The position numbers and the translations under genes are program-made. A stretch of DNA of 41,054 nt from an uncultured Saprospiraceae bacterium (lineage in GTDB: Bacteria; Bacteroidota; Bacteroidia; Chitinophagales; Saprospiraceae), in the NCBI GenBank assembly GCA_937973565.1, contig CALJKQ010000281.1:1-41054 (forward strand), given 5' to 3'. Below the pieces are notes generated by a model. That model was not told the origin of the DNA. It saw only the letters and a program-made list of their open reading frames with translations, and did no database searches. Positions 1 to 8,812 of this stretch are shown here, piece after piece; position 1 is the first letter of the stretch; each line of letters begins with the position of its first letter.

Positions 1-24
1 CCCTACACGACGCTCTTCCGATCT
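1..24. other. Illumina adapter remnant at contig end
   Basis: The first 24 bases match the 3'-terminal 24 nucleotides of the Illumina TruSeq universal adapter and end in GCTCTTCCGATCT, the stretch next to the insert. This is library sequence, not genome. The last adapter base (T at 24) joins with genomic TG to make an apparent TTG start codon for the first gene, which is therefore artefactual. Confidence 0.97.
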
Positions 25-3000
25 TGTCTCAGAGTCCTTCATTTTATCATCTGAGTACAGCAGAAGGATTAAACGACAACAATGTGATTTGTGTGGCCAC
101 CGATCACAATGGTTTGGTTTGGCTGGGCACATCTGAGGGCTTACATTCCTTTGACGGCAATAAGATTACCCACTTTGACAGACACCAATATCGCAAGTTG
201 GCATCCAACAGTATTCGATGGATTGACGTGGATGCCAACAATCGCATTTGGCTCCGAACCCCAACACCCTATATAAACATGCTGGATAAAAACAGAAAAA
301 TCCACTTGTTGACTGTTGGCGGTGCATCAGACCGGGAGGAGGTGACCGATGTGCTGAATACAAAGACTCGAGGAATAATAGTTTTAAAGGGGACCAAACA
401 CTTCGTCTGGAAGGACCGCAAATCGTTTGCGATGGATCGCATTAGCTGGCCGGTAGAGCAGTGGATACCCAAACCATACAAGTTGACCAAAAAATTGACA
501 GACGACCGGTTTTTGTTTTATGGCAACAACCGACTTGTAGTTATCAATTACAAGACATTAAAACCGGAATTGGACTTTGTTTTGAAAGGCATTAATTATG
601 CCATTGCAATGAATGACGATGAAATTTTGGCTTATACTTTGGATGGCAAACAATTTTATGTAATCAGCATACAACAAAAGATAGTTGTCAGAACAATAAA
701 AAACCTGGTTGATCAATATGGAAGACCCATAGAGGGAGACCTCCGAAAGGCAGCCAAAGTTGACGAGGAAAACATTGTAATTACTACTCGTTTTTCCGGC
801 TTATATTTCCTTAATCTGCGAACATTGAAACTCGATCATTACATACACGACCCATTGGACCCCGGCAGTATCGGAGGAAACAACACGTTTAATGTAATGG
901 TTGACCAGAATGGTTACCTTTTTGTGACAACACAAACATCCGGTTTGCACTATTGTAACCTCCGGCATGCTCAGGTAGCCACGAAGCCTTATTTTTCAGA
1001 TCTGAACAAACAAATTTTCGATGGCTATATCCAGGCCGTAACTTTACAAGGAGATAGTATTGTCTGGCTTGGTGCACAGGACAGACTCATAAAATGGAAT
1101 CGCTACCGTAATATTAGTCAATTTGTTGATATACGATTGCCCGATGGTCAACGTTTATTGGGTAGAGAAACCATCAGGAGTTTAAAAATTGATCATAAAG
1201 GCAGAATGTGGGTGGGTACTACAAGATTTGGCATTTTTGTTTTGGATCATTCACTAAATGTTATCTTCAATATATCAAAAGAGAATAGTGCCCGATATCA
1301 AATTCCATCCAACTGGATCAATCAAATTTTTGAAGATAAAGACGAAAACATTTGGATTGCAACCATGTCTGGAACCGTGCTTCTTAAGGCTAATAAAAAC
1401 AAAAGTCATTTTGGCAATGAGTATGAGGTAACGCAAGTTACAAAAGAGAGTTCATGGTCTGTTTTTCAATCGAAGGACAATACACTGTGGATAGGAACCG
1501 AAAAAGGGGCTTTTCAGTTTGATATTTTTTTTGATACTACAAGTCAACCTAAAAATCATGTCTTCTGGGACAGAACCATCCATTCAATGAATCAGGATAA
1601 ATATGGCACCTTATATTTTGGTACGGATCAAGGTATAAGATTACTGAAGATAAATGGTGAGCAACTCATGTATGATAAGTCCAATGGGTTAAAGAATGAT
1701 TTATGCGAAGGATTACTCAAAGACGATAATGGTTTTATTTGGATGGGTAATTTGAATTGCATTCTCAGGTATGATCCGGAACATAAATCGTTTAAAACCA
1801 TTGAAGAAGGAAATGGATTTAGTCAAGCCGGTTTTCGCATGCGATCGGCTTATCAGCATAGTTCGGGCGAAATGTTTTGGGGTACCGACAAAGGACTTGT
1901 GTGGTTTCATCCTGATCAGTTGAACAACAAGAGGGCATTGTCTAAACCGTACTTACACCAGATAGCTGTTGACGATACTTCTTTTCACATATCTGATCAA
2001 TGTGAAATAAAATTTCCATTTTCTAATACTTCCTACAGATTTTTCTTTTCGTCCGGCAATCTGGAGGGCAACAACAAAACTACGATCAGGGTAAAGCTTG
2101 AAGGATATGATAAGAGTTGGATATATCCATATGTAAATGGACAGATATCTTACAACGATCTTCAACCCGGAAATTATCGATTTTATCTGGAAGCATCTGC
2201 AAATGGTGTAAACTGGGTGCCATCCTCATATACCGCTTTGGTAACCATTACACCTTTGTGGTGGCAGACTATGGTATTTAGGATTTTCATTACTGGCCTT
2301 TTATTTTGTCTCGGATATTGGGTGTATAAAAGATACGCCAGGAAAAAGTTCGAAGTGGAGATGAAAAAAACATTGGACTTTTTTGAGAATGTATCCTATG
2401 AAGATGCATCCGTAAAAGCTTTTCTATGGGCTATATGCAGAAATATTTGTGACAAACTGGATTTGGATGATTGTGTAATTTACCTGTTAAATGAAGAAAC
2501 GCAAACGCTTGAACAGAGGGCTGTATATGGACCGAAAATCAGAGAAGAATTTGAGATCCACAACCCCATTTCAATACCTTTGGGCAAAGGCATTGTAGGA
2601 AGTGTTGCACAAAGTCAAAAAGCGGAAATCATTGCGGACACGACCCTTGATGCCAGGTATATTCCGGATGATGAAGTCAGGTATTCAGAAGTTGCAGTAC
2701 CTATAATTCATGAAAATAAGCTATTGGGAATTATTGATTCTGAAAACAGACGCAAAAATTTTTATACCCAAAAACACTTAAATCTTCTGGAGAACATTGC
2801 TCAGGTTTGTGCAGGCAAAATTTCAAAGGCCATGACTGATGATGCCATGAAAAAGAGTAAACTTGAACTCATGGAATTACAGGTAAAGATGGCCGAATCC
2901 AGGTTTATGAATTTACGTCTTCAAATGAATCCCCATTTTTTATTCAATGCTTTGAGTTCCATTCAACTGCTTATTGTTTCTGAGCAAACCAACAAAGCTT

Positions 3001-3548
3001 ATAAATACTTAACGGTGTTTTCCAATTTTTTGCGAACCTTATTAAAATATGCCGACCAGAGTTTTATTTTATTGGATGAAGAGCTTAAAATTCTCAGGAT
3101 GTACATTGAACTGGAATCCCTTAGATTCGACAATACATTTGAATTCAAAATATCAGTTGATCCCAATATTGAAAATGATGAAGTTTTGATACCAACACTG
3201 CTCATACAACCATTTATTGAAAATGCCATTTGGCACGGACTTCTTCATAAAGAGGGAAGTAAAAGACTATTTATTGAATTCCAGGATGTAAATGAAGAAT
3301 ACATGCTTTGCATTATAGAAGATAATGGAATTGGCCGTGAAGCCGCAAGACAATTCAGAAATGGGCAATTATCATCTGTTGCGCACGAGAGTAAAGGCAT
3401 TGCTATCGTGGAAGAGCGATTGAGGCTATTTGAGCAAAAGAAAGGCAAACCCGCCCATCTCGCAGTTGAAGATTTAAAAGATCACCAAGGAAATGCAGCA
3501 GGAACGAGGGCTATAATTACTTTACCCTATTACAACCAGGAGATATGA
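24..3548 (+). CDS. Sensor histidine kinase, propeller-Y_Y_Y-GAF-LytS type (5' truncated)
   Basis: This is a membrane sensor kinase that should phosphorylate the regulator encoded just downstream. Residues about 5-670 hold repeated WxG/WIGT motifs typical of two-component-regulator propeller repeats, forming a periplasmic beta-propeller. A Y_Y_Y-like Ig domain follows (about 672-745), then one membrane helix (about 748-768). Cytoplasmic parts are a GAF domain (about 806-936), a LytS-type His_kinase domain with NPHFLFN (His971), and an HATPase_c domain with IENAIWHG and EDNGIG (about 1063-1137). The apparent start overlaps the adapter at 1-24, and there is no signal peptide. The protein begins where mature family members usually begin after the signal peptide, so probably only that peptide is missing. 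It overlaps the next gene by 4 bp (ATGA). The ligand cannot be inferred. Confidence 0.93.
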   Translation: MSQSPSFYHLSTAEGLNDNNVICVATDHNGLVWLGTSEGLHSFDGNKITHFDRHQYRKLASNSIRWIDVDANNRIWLRTPTPYINMLDKNRKIHLLTVGGASDREEVTDVLNTKTRGIIVLKGTKHFVWKDRKSFAMDRISWPVEQWIPKPYKLTKKLTDDRFLFYGNNRLVVINYKTLKPELDFVLKGINYAIAMNDDEILAYTLDGKQFYVISIQQKIVVRTIKNLVDQYGRPIEGDLRKAAKVDEENIVITTRFSGLYFLNLRTLKLDHYIHDPLDPGSIGGNNTFNVMVDQNGYLFVTTQTSGLHYCNLRHAQVATKPYFSDLNKQIFDGYIQAVTLQGDSIVWLGAQDRLIKWNRYRNISQFVDIRLPDGQRLLGRETIRSLKIDHKGRMWVGTTRFGIFVLDHSLNVIFNISKENSARYQIPSNWINQIFEDKDENIWIATMSGTVLLKANKNKSHFGNEYEVTQVTKESSWSVFQSKDNTLWIGTEKGAFQFDIFFDTTSQPKNHVFWDRTIHSMNQDKYGTLYFGTDQGIRLLKINGEQLMYDKSNGLKNDLCEGLLKDDNGFIWMGNLNCILRYDPEHKSFKTIEEGNGFSQAGFRMRSAYQHSSGEMFWGTDKGLVWFHPDQLNNKRALSKPYLHQIAVDDTSFHISDQCEIKFPFSNTSYRFFFSSGNLEGNNKTTIRVKLEGYDKSWIYPYVNGQISYNDLQPGNYRFYLEASANGVNWVPSSYTALVTITPLWWQTMVFRIFITGLLFCLGYWVYKRYARKKFEVEMKKTLDFFENVSYEDASVKAFLWAICRNICDKLDLDDCVIYLLNEETQTLEQRAVYGPKIREEFEIHNPISIPLGKGIVGSVAQSQKAEIIADTTLDARYIPDDEVRYSEVAVPIIHENKLLGIIDSENRRKNFYTQKHLNLLENIAQVCAGKISKAMTDDAMKKSKLELMELQVKMAESRFMNLRLQMNPHFLFNALSSIQLLIVSEQTNKAYKYLTVFSNFLRTLLKYADQSFILLDEELKILRMYIELESLRFDNTFEFKISVDPNIENDEVLIPTLLIQPFIENAIWHGLLHKEGSKRLFIEFQDVNEEYMLCIIEDNGIGREAARQFRNGQLSSVAHESKGIAIVEERLRLFEQKKGKPAHLAVEDLKDHQGNAAGTRAIITLPYYNQEI

Positions 3549-4291
3549 CCATCAATGCACTGATTATAGATGACGAACAGGCTTCCATAGACTTGCTGAA
3601 ATGGCTAATAAAGCAATATTGCCCGGAAATTGGCCGTATAGAATCGGCCAAAGGCGCGGAAGAGGCAATTTCCCTCCTTGCAGGATATAGTCCGGATCTT
3701 GTTTTTCTGGATATTCAAATGCCACGTTACAATGGTTTTGATTTTTTAGAAAAAATTGAAACATGGAATTTTGAGGTAATCTTTACAACCGCTTTTAATG
3801 AATTTGCTATCCAGGCCATCAGGCTAAGTGCGCTGGATTATTTGTTGAAACCCATTGATGACAATGAGTTAAAAAAAGCAATCCAGCGGTTTATTATGAA
3901 AAAAAATACAACAATTACTGACCCGGAATTGTACAAAAATTTCATCCAGAATATATCACAACCCAACAAGGAAAAGTTTAAACTGGCTATCCCTGATGCA
4001 AAGGTAACCCGCTATATTCCTATTGAAGAGATCATAAGGCTGGAAGCTGATGGCAATTATACTTTTATATATAAAACAGGTGAAAAGTCATTTTATTCTG
4101 CTAAAACACTGAAAGAATATGATGAAATTCTGCTGGGCAGTAAATTTATACGGGTGCACAGATCTCATTTGGTAAATATTGACCATATTGTTTCTTACGA
4201 CAAGCAAGGTTCAATATCCATGAGTGATGGGTCGGTGGTAGAGGTTTCCAGAAGAAAGAGAGAATTCGTTCAGGAGACTTTGAAGGGATAG
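3545..4291 (+). CDS. LytTR-family response regulator
   Basis: This is a DNA-binding response regulator and almost certainly the partner of the kinase it overlaps by 4 bp. The receiver domain (residues 1-120) has the acidic pair D9/D10, the phospho-acceptor D56 in VFLDIQMP, T81/T82 and K102 in YLLKP. The C-terminal LytTR domain (about 143-248) has the family hallmarks RLEADGNYT and FIRVHRSHLVN. LytTR proteins contact direct repeats about two helical turns apart, and LytS-type kinases usually pair with LytTR regulators, so the architecture is coherent. The target genes are not known. The gene converges on the AraC-type gene at 4330. Confidence 0.95.
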   Translation: MTINALIIDDEQASIDLLKWLIKQYCPEIGRIESAKGAEEAISLLAGYSPDLVFLDIQMPRYNGFDFLEKIETWNFEVIFTTAFNEFAIQAIRLSALDYLLKPIDDNELKKAIQRFIMKKNTTITDPELYKNFIQNISQPNKEKFKLAIPDAKVTRYIPIEEIIRLEADGNYTFIYKTGEKSFYSAKTLKEYDEILLGSKFIRVHRSHLVNIDHIVSYDKQGSISMSDGSVVEVSRRKREFVQETLKG

Positions 4292-4309
4292 TGGTTGCAA
4301 TGTGTTTTT

Positions 4310-4333
4310 AAAAAATGGTAACTTATTGGTTAC
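4310..4333 (-). terminator. Weak intrinsic terminator after the AraC-type gene
   Basis: Read on the minus strand, GTAAC and GTTAC arms around a 6-nt loop are followed by CATTTTTT. The hairpin starts at the stop codon of the minus-strand AraC-type gene and lies between two convergent genes. The 5-bp stem is short, so termination strength is uncertain. Confidence 0.4.
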
Positions 4334-5046
4334 ATTCTGGTTCTCAATTCCTTGGGAGACAAGCCAAACACTTCATTAAAAGCCCTTGAAAAATATTTGG
4401 GATCGTTGAAGCCTGATTGATAGGCTATTTCCGCAATATTCAAGTCAGTAGTTTTCAGGAGTTCTTTTCCTTTTATGAGTTTCAATTTTCTTATGTACAA
4501 ACTTATGGAAAGCCCGGTTGCTGATTTTAGCTTCCTGAACAGGTTTGTTTTACTCATTTTCATGATGCCGCAAATACTGTTGACATCCAAATCGGACTCG
4601 TATATTCGTGGAATCAGCAGGTTATGGAATTTCATAATAAATGAGCTATCATTTCCATTTTTTGTCCATGATTGTGCCTGAGCTGAGAATTCATAGGATT
4701 CCTGTATTTTAGTCTTATTTTGTATTGTTTTTTGCTGGAGCACATGCTGTATCTCTGCCAGACTCTCCCACATGGCAAATACTTCTGCATTGCTGGAGTC
4801 ATGATGCAGAATCTCGGGCGCGGTATTCTTTATATTACCAACATTGTTTGTGACCGTTTTATTATTGTTTACAACTCTTAGTCTTGTGTGATAGGGATTT
4901 CTTTCGTTTGTATATTTTGTTTTTCGCCTTCTTTTTGGTGAATAATCCGAAAATCTATTTACACTTTGATGGGAGACTATATTATATGCAGATGACAGAT
5001 CAGGTCGTTCTGGGTTTGATATATTGTTTAGAAAGGAAAGTACCAT
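4330..5046 (-). CDS. AraC-type HTH transcriptional regulator
   Basis: The C-terminal part (about residues 138-238) is a two-helix-turn-helix AraC/XylS DNA-binding domain. It includes the NIAEIAYQSGFNDPKYFSRAF signature region and ends LSPKELR. It resembles the output domain of Bacteroidota hybrid two-component proteins, but no receiver or sensor domain is attached. Residues 1-135 match nothing I recognise; they are rich in Arg, Lys and Asn around 38-75 (RRRKTKY) and look disordered. The input signal is therefore unclear. It could be a partial descendant of a hybrid regulator or a free-standing activator. It lies downstream of, and in the same direction as, the stand-alone receiver gene, with 188 bp between. 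Confidence 0.85.
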   Translation of the reverse strand: MVLSFLNNISNPERPDLSSAYNIVSHQSVNRFSDYSPKRRRKTKYTNERNPYHTRLRVVNNNKTVTNNVGNIKNTAPEILHHDSSNAEVFAMWESLAEIQHVLQQKTIQNKTKIQESYEFSAQAQSWTKNGNDSSFIMKFHNLLIPRIYESDLDVNSICGIMKMSKTNLFRKLKSATGLSISLYIRKLKLIKGKELLKTTDLNIAEIAYQSGFNDPKYFSRAFNEVFGLSPKELRTRM

Positions 5047-5149
5047 GAGTCTGTTTTATTTTATTGTGCTCAAAAACCTTTTAAAAATCCCATTAAAAAT
5101 ATCATATGCTTTTTCAGTTTTTATTGACTTGTTATCAATACACAGATTT

Positions 5150-5178
5150 GTGTTCTGTAATATCGTTTTGGTGTTCTG
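5150..5178. promoter_or_regulatory. Direct repeat GTGTTCTG x2, 21-bp period
   Basis: GTGTTCTG occurs at 5150-5157 and again at 5171-5178, exactly 21 bp apart, in the 188-bp gap upstream of the AraC-type gene. A two-turn spacing of short direct repeats is what AgrA/LytTR-type response regulators bind, and two LytTR regulators are encoded nearby. This is an inference from spacing only. Confidence 0.35.
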
Positions 5179-5234
5179 AAAGATGGCAAACATATTTTCA
5201 TTTTTTATCCAATTGGGAATAGTGTAGTAGGGTT

Positions 5235-5627
5235 TTAACTGAACACATCCTTATTATGATAATTGTCATATCCGGTTTCGATGGTTTGTAACAACAAATC
5301 CCTATCCACAGGTTTCCTCAAATAAGCAAATGGTCGGGTTAATTCTGCCTGCTTTTTGATGTTTTCATCATTTTGGGCTGTGATAAATGCAAAGGGCAGG
5401 TTGAAATCTGTTTTTATCTTCCAGGCCAGATCAATGCCGGTTTTTTCTCCGGATAAATCAATGTCAAGCAGTAGCAAATCAGGTTTTTCCTCATGAATAA
5501 TCTGTAAGGCCATATGATAGGAAAGGGCTGGTTCGGTAACTGAAAACCCAATTTTTTTTAACATGGAGCACAATAGATCGGCTACGATGATATTGTCTTC
5601 AACTACACAAATTTTTAATTGCTTCAC
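5235..5627 (-). CDS. Stand-alone CheY-like receiver protein
   Basis: This is a single receiver domain with no output domain. It has E10/D11, the phospho-acceptor D55 in LLLLDID, T83 and K105 in YLRKP, so it is expected to be phosphorylatable. It resembles the receiver half of the LytTR regulator at 5815-6543: key residues fall at the same positions (55, 83, 105) and both share phrases such as EEKPDL, GIDLAW/GIDVAH and the SML..IG segment, which suggests paralogy by duplication. Its position downstream of a kinase and a LytTR regulator on the same strand suggests a phosphate sink, relay element or competitor in that pathway. It might also act through protein contacts. Confidence 0.92.
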   Translation of the reverse strand: MKQLKICVVEDNIIVADLLCSMLKKIGFSVTEPALSYHMALQIIHEEKPDLLLLDIDLSGEKTGIDLAWKIKTDFNLPFAFITAQNDENIKKQAELTRPFAYLRKPVDRDLLLQTIETGYDNYHNKDVFS

Positions 5628-5814
5628 AGTTGGTTAGACTAAAATAGCTGTTATTAATATGTCTGCTGGTCTAAAAGTAATGGTAGGTTGTTTCGATTGC
5701 ACCGATTTGATATGAAAGCGCCATTTTCTGATGCAGAAAGCTGCGATCCGGATGTGAAAAGACAAGAATATGAAATCAAATAAATGAGAATGGATTGCGG
5801 AATATCAGCAGCAA

Positions 5815-6543
5815 TCAGAGCTTAATATTTAAGACTTTCGTTAAATCAGCCTTGCTGTTTTTGCTTAATGGAATGGATGTATCGCCGATAATGATGCTTT
5901 CTGCATTGAGACTTTGAATGTGATGTATATTCACTATAAAACTTCTGTGCACCCTCACAAATACTCCGGGATCCAGTTCTTCTGCAATTTTTTGCAGAGC
6001 ATTTCTCGTGATTATTTGTTTGGTGGTGGTATGGATGATTACATTAACATGGCTGCTTTCCAGAAAAAGAATGTCACTAACCTTTATTTTATGAAAAAAA
6101 GCCCCTTCTTTGACATAAATAACTTCTTTTATTGGCTTTTCTGAAGTTTTGGTTTGTGCGTTATTTTTTTCTAAATAATTGTGAAAGGCAATCTCAAGTG
6201 TTGAATACAAATCCTCTTTTGAAAAGGGTTTCACCAGGAAAGCAAGAGGTTGCGTTTCTTTGGCCCTGGCGACAGTAGCCATATCACTGTTGGCAGTCAA
6301 ATATATATGTGGGATTTGGTATTTATTTTTCAGCTGATGGGCTACATCTATTCCATCTTTTGAACCTATTATCTGTATATCCAGCAATACTAAATCAGGT
6401 TTTTCCTCTTCAACCATTTCAATTGCAGAATTATAAGTATTGGCGGGCTCAGAGTGTTCATATCCTATATTCCTGAGCATGCTACATATATTATCTGCAA
6501 TAATTATCTCATCTTCAACGACTCCTATTTTTAATATGGCCAT
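5815..6543 (-). CDS. LytTR-family response regulator
   Basis: The receiver domain (residues 1-122) has E10/D11, D55 in LVLLDIQ, T83 and K105 in FLVKP. A linker of about 20 residues leads to a LytTR DNA-binding domain (about 138-242) with FLESSHVNVIIH and VFVRVHRSFIVN. The gene lies 234 bp downstream of the TPR-type kinase on the same strand, so that kinase is the likely phosphodonor. A perfect -7 element (TATTTTTG) stands 36 nt upstream of the ATG, so it may also be transcribed independently of the kinase. Its receiver is closely similar to the stand-alone receiver downstream. Confidence 0.94.
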   Translation of the reverse strand: MAILKIGVVEDEIIIADNICSMLRNIGYEHSEPANTYNSAIEMVEEEKPDLVLLDIQIIGSKDGIDVAHQLKNKYQIPHIYLTANSDMATVARAKETQPLAFLVKPFSKEDLYSTLEIAFHNYLEKNNAQTKTSEKPIKEVIYVKEGAFFHKIKVSDILFLESSHVNVIIHTTTKQIITRNALQKIAEELDPGVFVRVHRSFIVNIHHIQSLNAESIIIGDTSIPLSKNSKADLTKVLNIKL

Positions 6544-6579
6544 ATTTTTTTATTTTATTTTCCACGTCTCTGCTCGAAA

Positions 6580-6611
6580 CAAAAATAATAAAGATTGCGA
6601 TTGCACTGCAA
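6580..6611 (-). promoter_or_regulatory. Candidate promoter of the LytTR regulator
   Basis: On the minus strand TATTTTTG (6587-6580) matches the Bacteroidota -7 consensus TAnnTTTG. TTGC (6611-6608) lies 20 nt upstream at the -33 position, where the consensus is TTTG. The ATG at 6543 would have a leader of roughly 30 nt. Confidence 0.45.
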
Positions 6612-6777
6612 GATGCAAGCTGCAAATTTTTTTGTTTCCTACAATTTTTAACCGTTGACTTTTGAACTGGCTCTGGTTCGGTAACAGGTGATTGATAGCG
6701 GTTTTATTTCAAAAGAGATTCGTTGAAGGGAGAATTTGACTTAAGCTATACAGGTGTATAGATTTTGAACGGGATGT

Positions 6778-8715
6778 TTATATGTGCTCTTGTTCTGATT
6801 TAAATTTTCCTGCTTTATCCTTAAAATCAATTATAAATTCCGAATACCCTTGTGATCGTTGATACACTATTTTACCAAAAAGTTGTTTACACAACCTGCT
6901 TACCAGCCGTAAACCAAAAGAGTTTACATTTTTGAAATCAAAACCATCGGGCAGTCCTTTGCCATTGTCGGTATATATCAATAGGTAAGTACCTTCTGCT
7001 TTGGTAAAAAGCTGTATGGTTATTTCTCCCATGCTTTTGGTGTTAAAAGCGTATTTAAATGAATTGGTAAATAACTCGTTTATAATAAGCCCTAATGATA
7101 CGGCGGTATCAATATCAAGGAAGGTTTTCTCAATCTTGTTGGTAAAAGTAACTTTTTGATTGACTTTGTTAAACACATGTTGGATCTGCTTGTACAGTTC
7201 ATTTACATATTCCTTTAGTTCAATAGAAGACAAATCTTCATCCTGGTAAAGTCTTTGATGGATAAGGGCAATGGATTTTACCCTGTTTTGACTTTCCCTA
7301 AAAGTTTGCTCTATGGTTTCATCTTTTAAAGAATACGATTGCAATTCCAACAACCCGCTTATGACCGTAAGATTGTTTTTTACCCGATGGTGGATTTCCT
7401 TTAATAGGACTTCTTTCTGTTGAATATTGTTTTCTAATAAGGCATTGGTTTTTCTTTGTTTAAGGTAATTATAAAATCCAAATCCTATACCCACAATCAT
7501 AATGAAGAAAGCACCCAAAAGATTGTTGGAAAAAGTCCTGTTTTTTTCCAATTGTAATTCCTTATTGGACAGAGCAATTTCCAGTTCATGTTCTGCTGTA
7601 CTTCTGTCTGCTCTTTCTTGTTGATTCTGCTGATTTAAGTTCTTATATTGTTCGAGATAAGAAAATGCTGTTTTATGGTCACCTTTATCATGGTAGATAT
7701 AAGATAGAATTTCTAATAATGATAACTGCATATCCACCATTTCGAGGCTTTTTGCAATTTCCAGGCACTCTATGTAATATTTTGCTGATAAGTCGTAATT
7801 TTTATTTTTCCATTCAATTTCCCCTAAATCCTGAACCGCGCTTTGGTAAAAATTAGTTTTGTCGAGTCCGTATTTTCTCATTTCTGCGAGTACTTTTAGA
7901 ATTTCAGCACGGGCGCGGGTGTAGTTGCCGTTGATAATCTGTTCATACGAATCTTCCAGCAGGTTGTAGGGCTTTAGATATGGGTTACGGGAAATGTCAG
8001 CATATTTTTGGAGAGAATCCCGCATGATATTATATTCAGGGATTCTGTTCTCTGTTTTATACATATTCGCCAGGATCATATAATTTCTGGCTATGGTTAC
8101 GTAATGTTTTTGTTTTTTTAAGAGGGGTAGACTTTGGTTGAATAATTTTTCTGATATTTTTTTATCACCTTTAGAATAGCCCAAGTTGAAGTCAGCTTTA
8201 TGTTGTAAATACATGGCTATTGAAAGGTCATCTTCTTTATTGCACAACATAGAGTCTTGTTTGAAAAAACAATGGAGTGCTTTTTTTTCTTCTCCATTTT
8301 TAAGGTAACAAATGCTAAGTACATAATATAATTCGGCCCCAAGATGAACATCCCATTGTGATTGGGGTATTTTTTCATAGAACTCCAAAGCCCTGATGGC
8401 TTTGGCTTTTGCCTTGTTGAAAAACTGAAATATTTTATAATTTTTTGCCCACTCCACATTGACTTTGGTAAGCTGCTTGTAGTTTAAGCGTGTTTGTTTG
8501 AGTAATAGCTTTTCCCATTCGCTATAATAATAATATGAGCTGTCTAAATTGAATTGTGGTGTTTTACAAAACCAGGCTGCCATTTCTTCATAATGTATAG
8601 CTTCTTGCCCCGGATTTTTTAATAGGGGACGTTGATAGGGATCTTCTTGCGCGTGGATAAAGCCGGGTATTATAACTAACAGCAGTAGAATAATATTTCG
8701 TAATAAATAGCTCAA
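6778..8715 (-). CDS. TPR-containing sensor histidine kinase (HisKA_2 type)
   Basis: This is an envelope-anchored histidine kinase. A signal peptide (residues 1-22, ending FIHAQ) is followed by a helical region of tetratricopeptide-like repeats (about 30-380) that would lie in the periplasm. Then come one membrane helix (about 398-417), a short coiled coil, and a HisKA_2-like dimerisation domain with EIHHRVKNNL (His442/443). The ATPase domain (about 535-635) has INELFTNSFKYAF and TDNGKGLP. The start is TTG at 8715: an in-frame stop lies directly before it and no internal Met precedes the signal peptide. The kinase probably feeds the LytTR regulator and perhaps the lone receiver downstream. It is transcribed away from the S74 gene at 8979. 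Confidence 0.92.
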   Translation of the reverse strand: MSYLLRNIILLLLVIIPGFIHAQEDPYQRPLLKNPGQEAIHYEEMAAWFCKTPQFNLDSSYYYYSEWEKLLLKQTRLNYKQLTKVNVEWAKNYKIFQFFNKAKAKAIRALEFYEKIPQSQWDVHLGAELYYVLSICYLKNGEEKKALHCFFKQDSMLCNKEDDLSIAMYLQHKADFNLGYSKGDKKISEKLFNQSLPLLKKQKHYVTIARNYMILANMYKTENRIPEYNIMRDSLQKYADISRNPYLKPYNLLEDSYEQIINGNYTRARAEILKVLAEMRKYGLDKTNFYQSAVQDLGEIEWKNKNYDLSAKYYIECLEIAKSLEMVDMQLSLLEILSYIYHDKGDHKTAFSYLEQYKNLNQQNQQERADRSTAEHELEIALSNKELQLEKNRTFSNNLLGAFFIMIVGIGFGFYNYLKQRKTNALLENNIQQKEVLLKEIHHRVKNNLTVISGLLELQSYSLKDETIEQTFRESQNRVKSIALIHQRLYQDEDLSSIELKEYVNELYKQIQHVFNKVNQKVTFTNKIEKTFLDIDTAVSLGLIINELFTNSFKYAFNTKSMGEITIQLFTKAEGTYLLIYTDNGKGLPDGFDFKNVNSFGLRLVSRLCKQLFGKIVYQRSQGYSEFIIDFKDKAGKFKSEQEHI

Positions 8716-8728
8716 TTATATAATCTGT

Positions 8729-8765
8729 ACCTACTAAAAATGAATTCAATTTTGTAAAAGTAGGT
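8729..8765. promoter_or_regulatory. Inverted repeat ACCTACT / AGTAGGT upstream of the TPR kinase
   Basis: Perfect 7-bp arms at 8729-8735 and 8759-8765 flank an AT-rich core containing TGAATTCA. The dyad sits 14-50 bp before the kinase start. It could be an operator or an mRNA-leader structure; nothing identifies the binding partner. Confidence 0.3.
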
Positions 8766-8812
8766 GAAAGTGAAATTTTTTAAGTACTATTTTGGAATAA
8801 ATTTCAATTTTG

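Noticed and set aside
24..26. TTG at 24 as the true start of the first kinase
   Set aside because: One of its three bases is adapter sequence and the protein lacks the signal peptide expected for this architecture; the gene is truncated.
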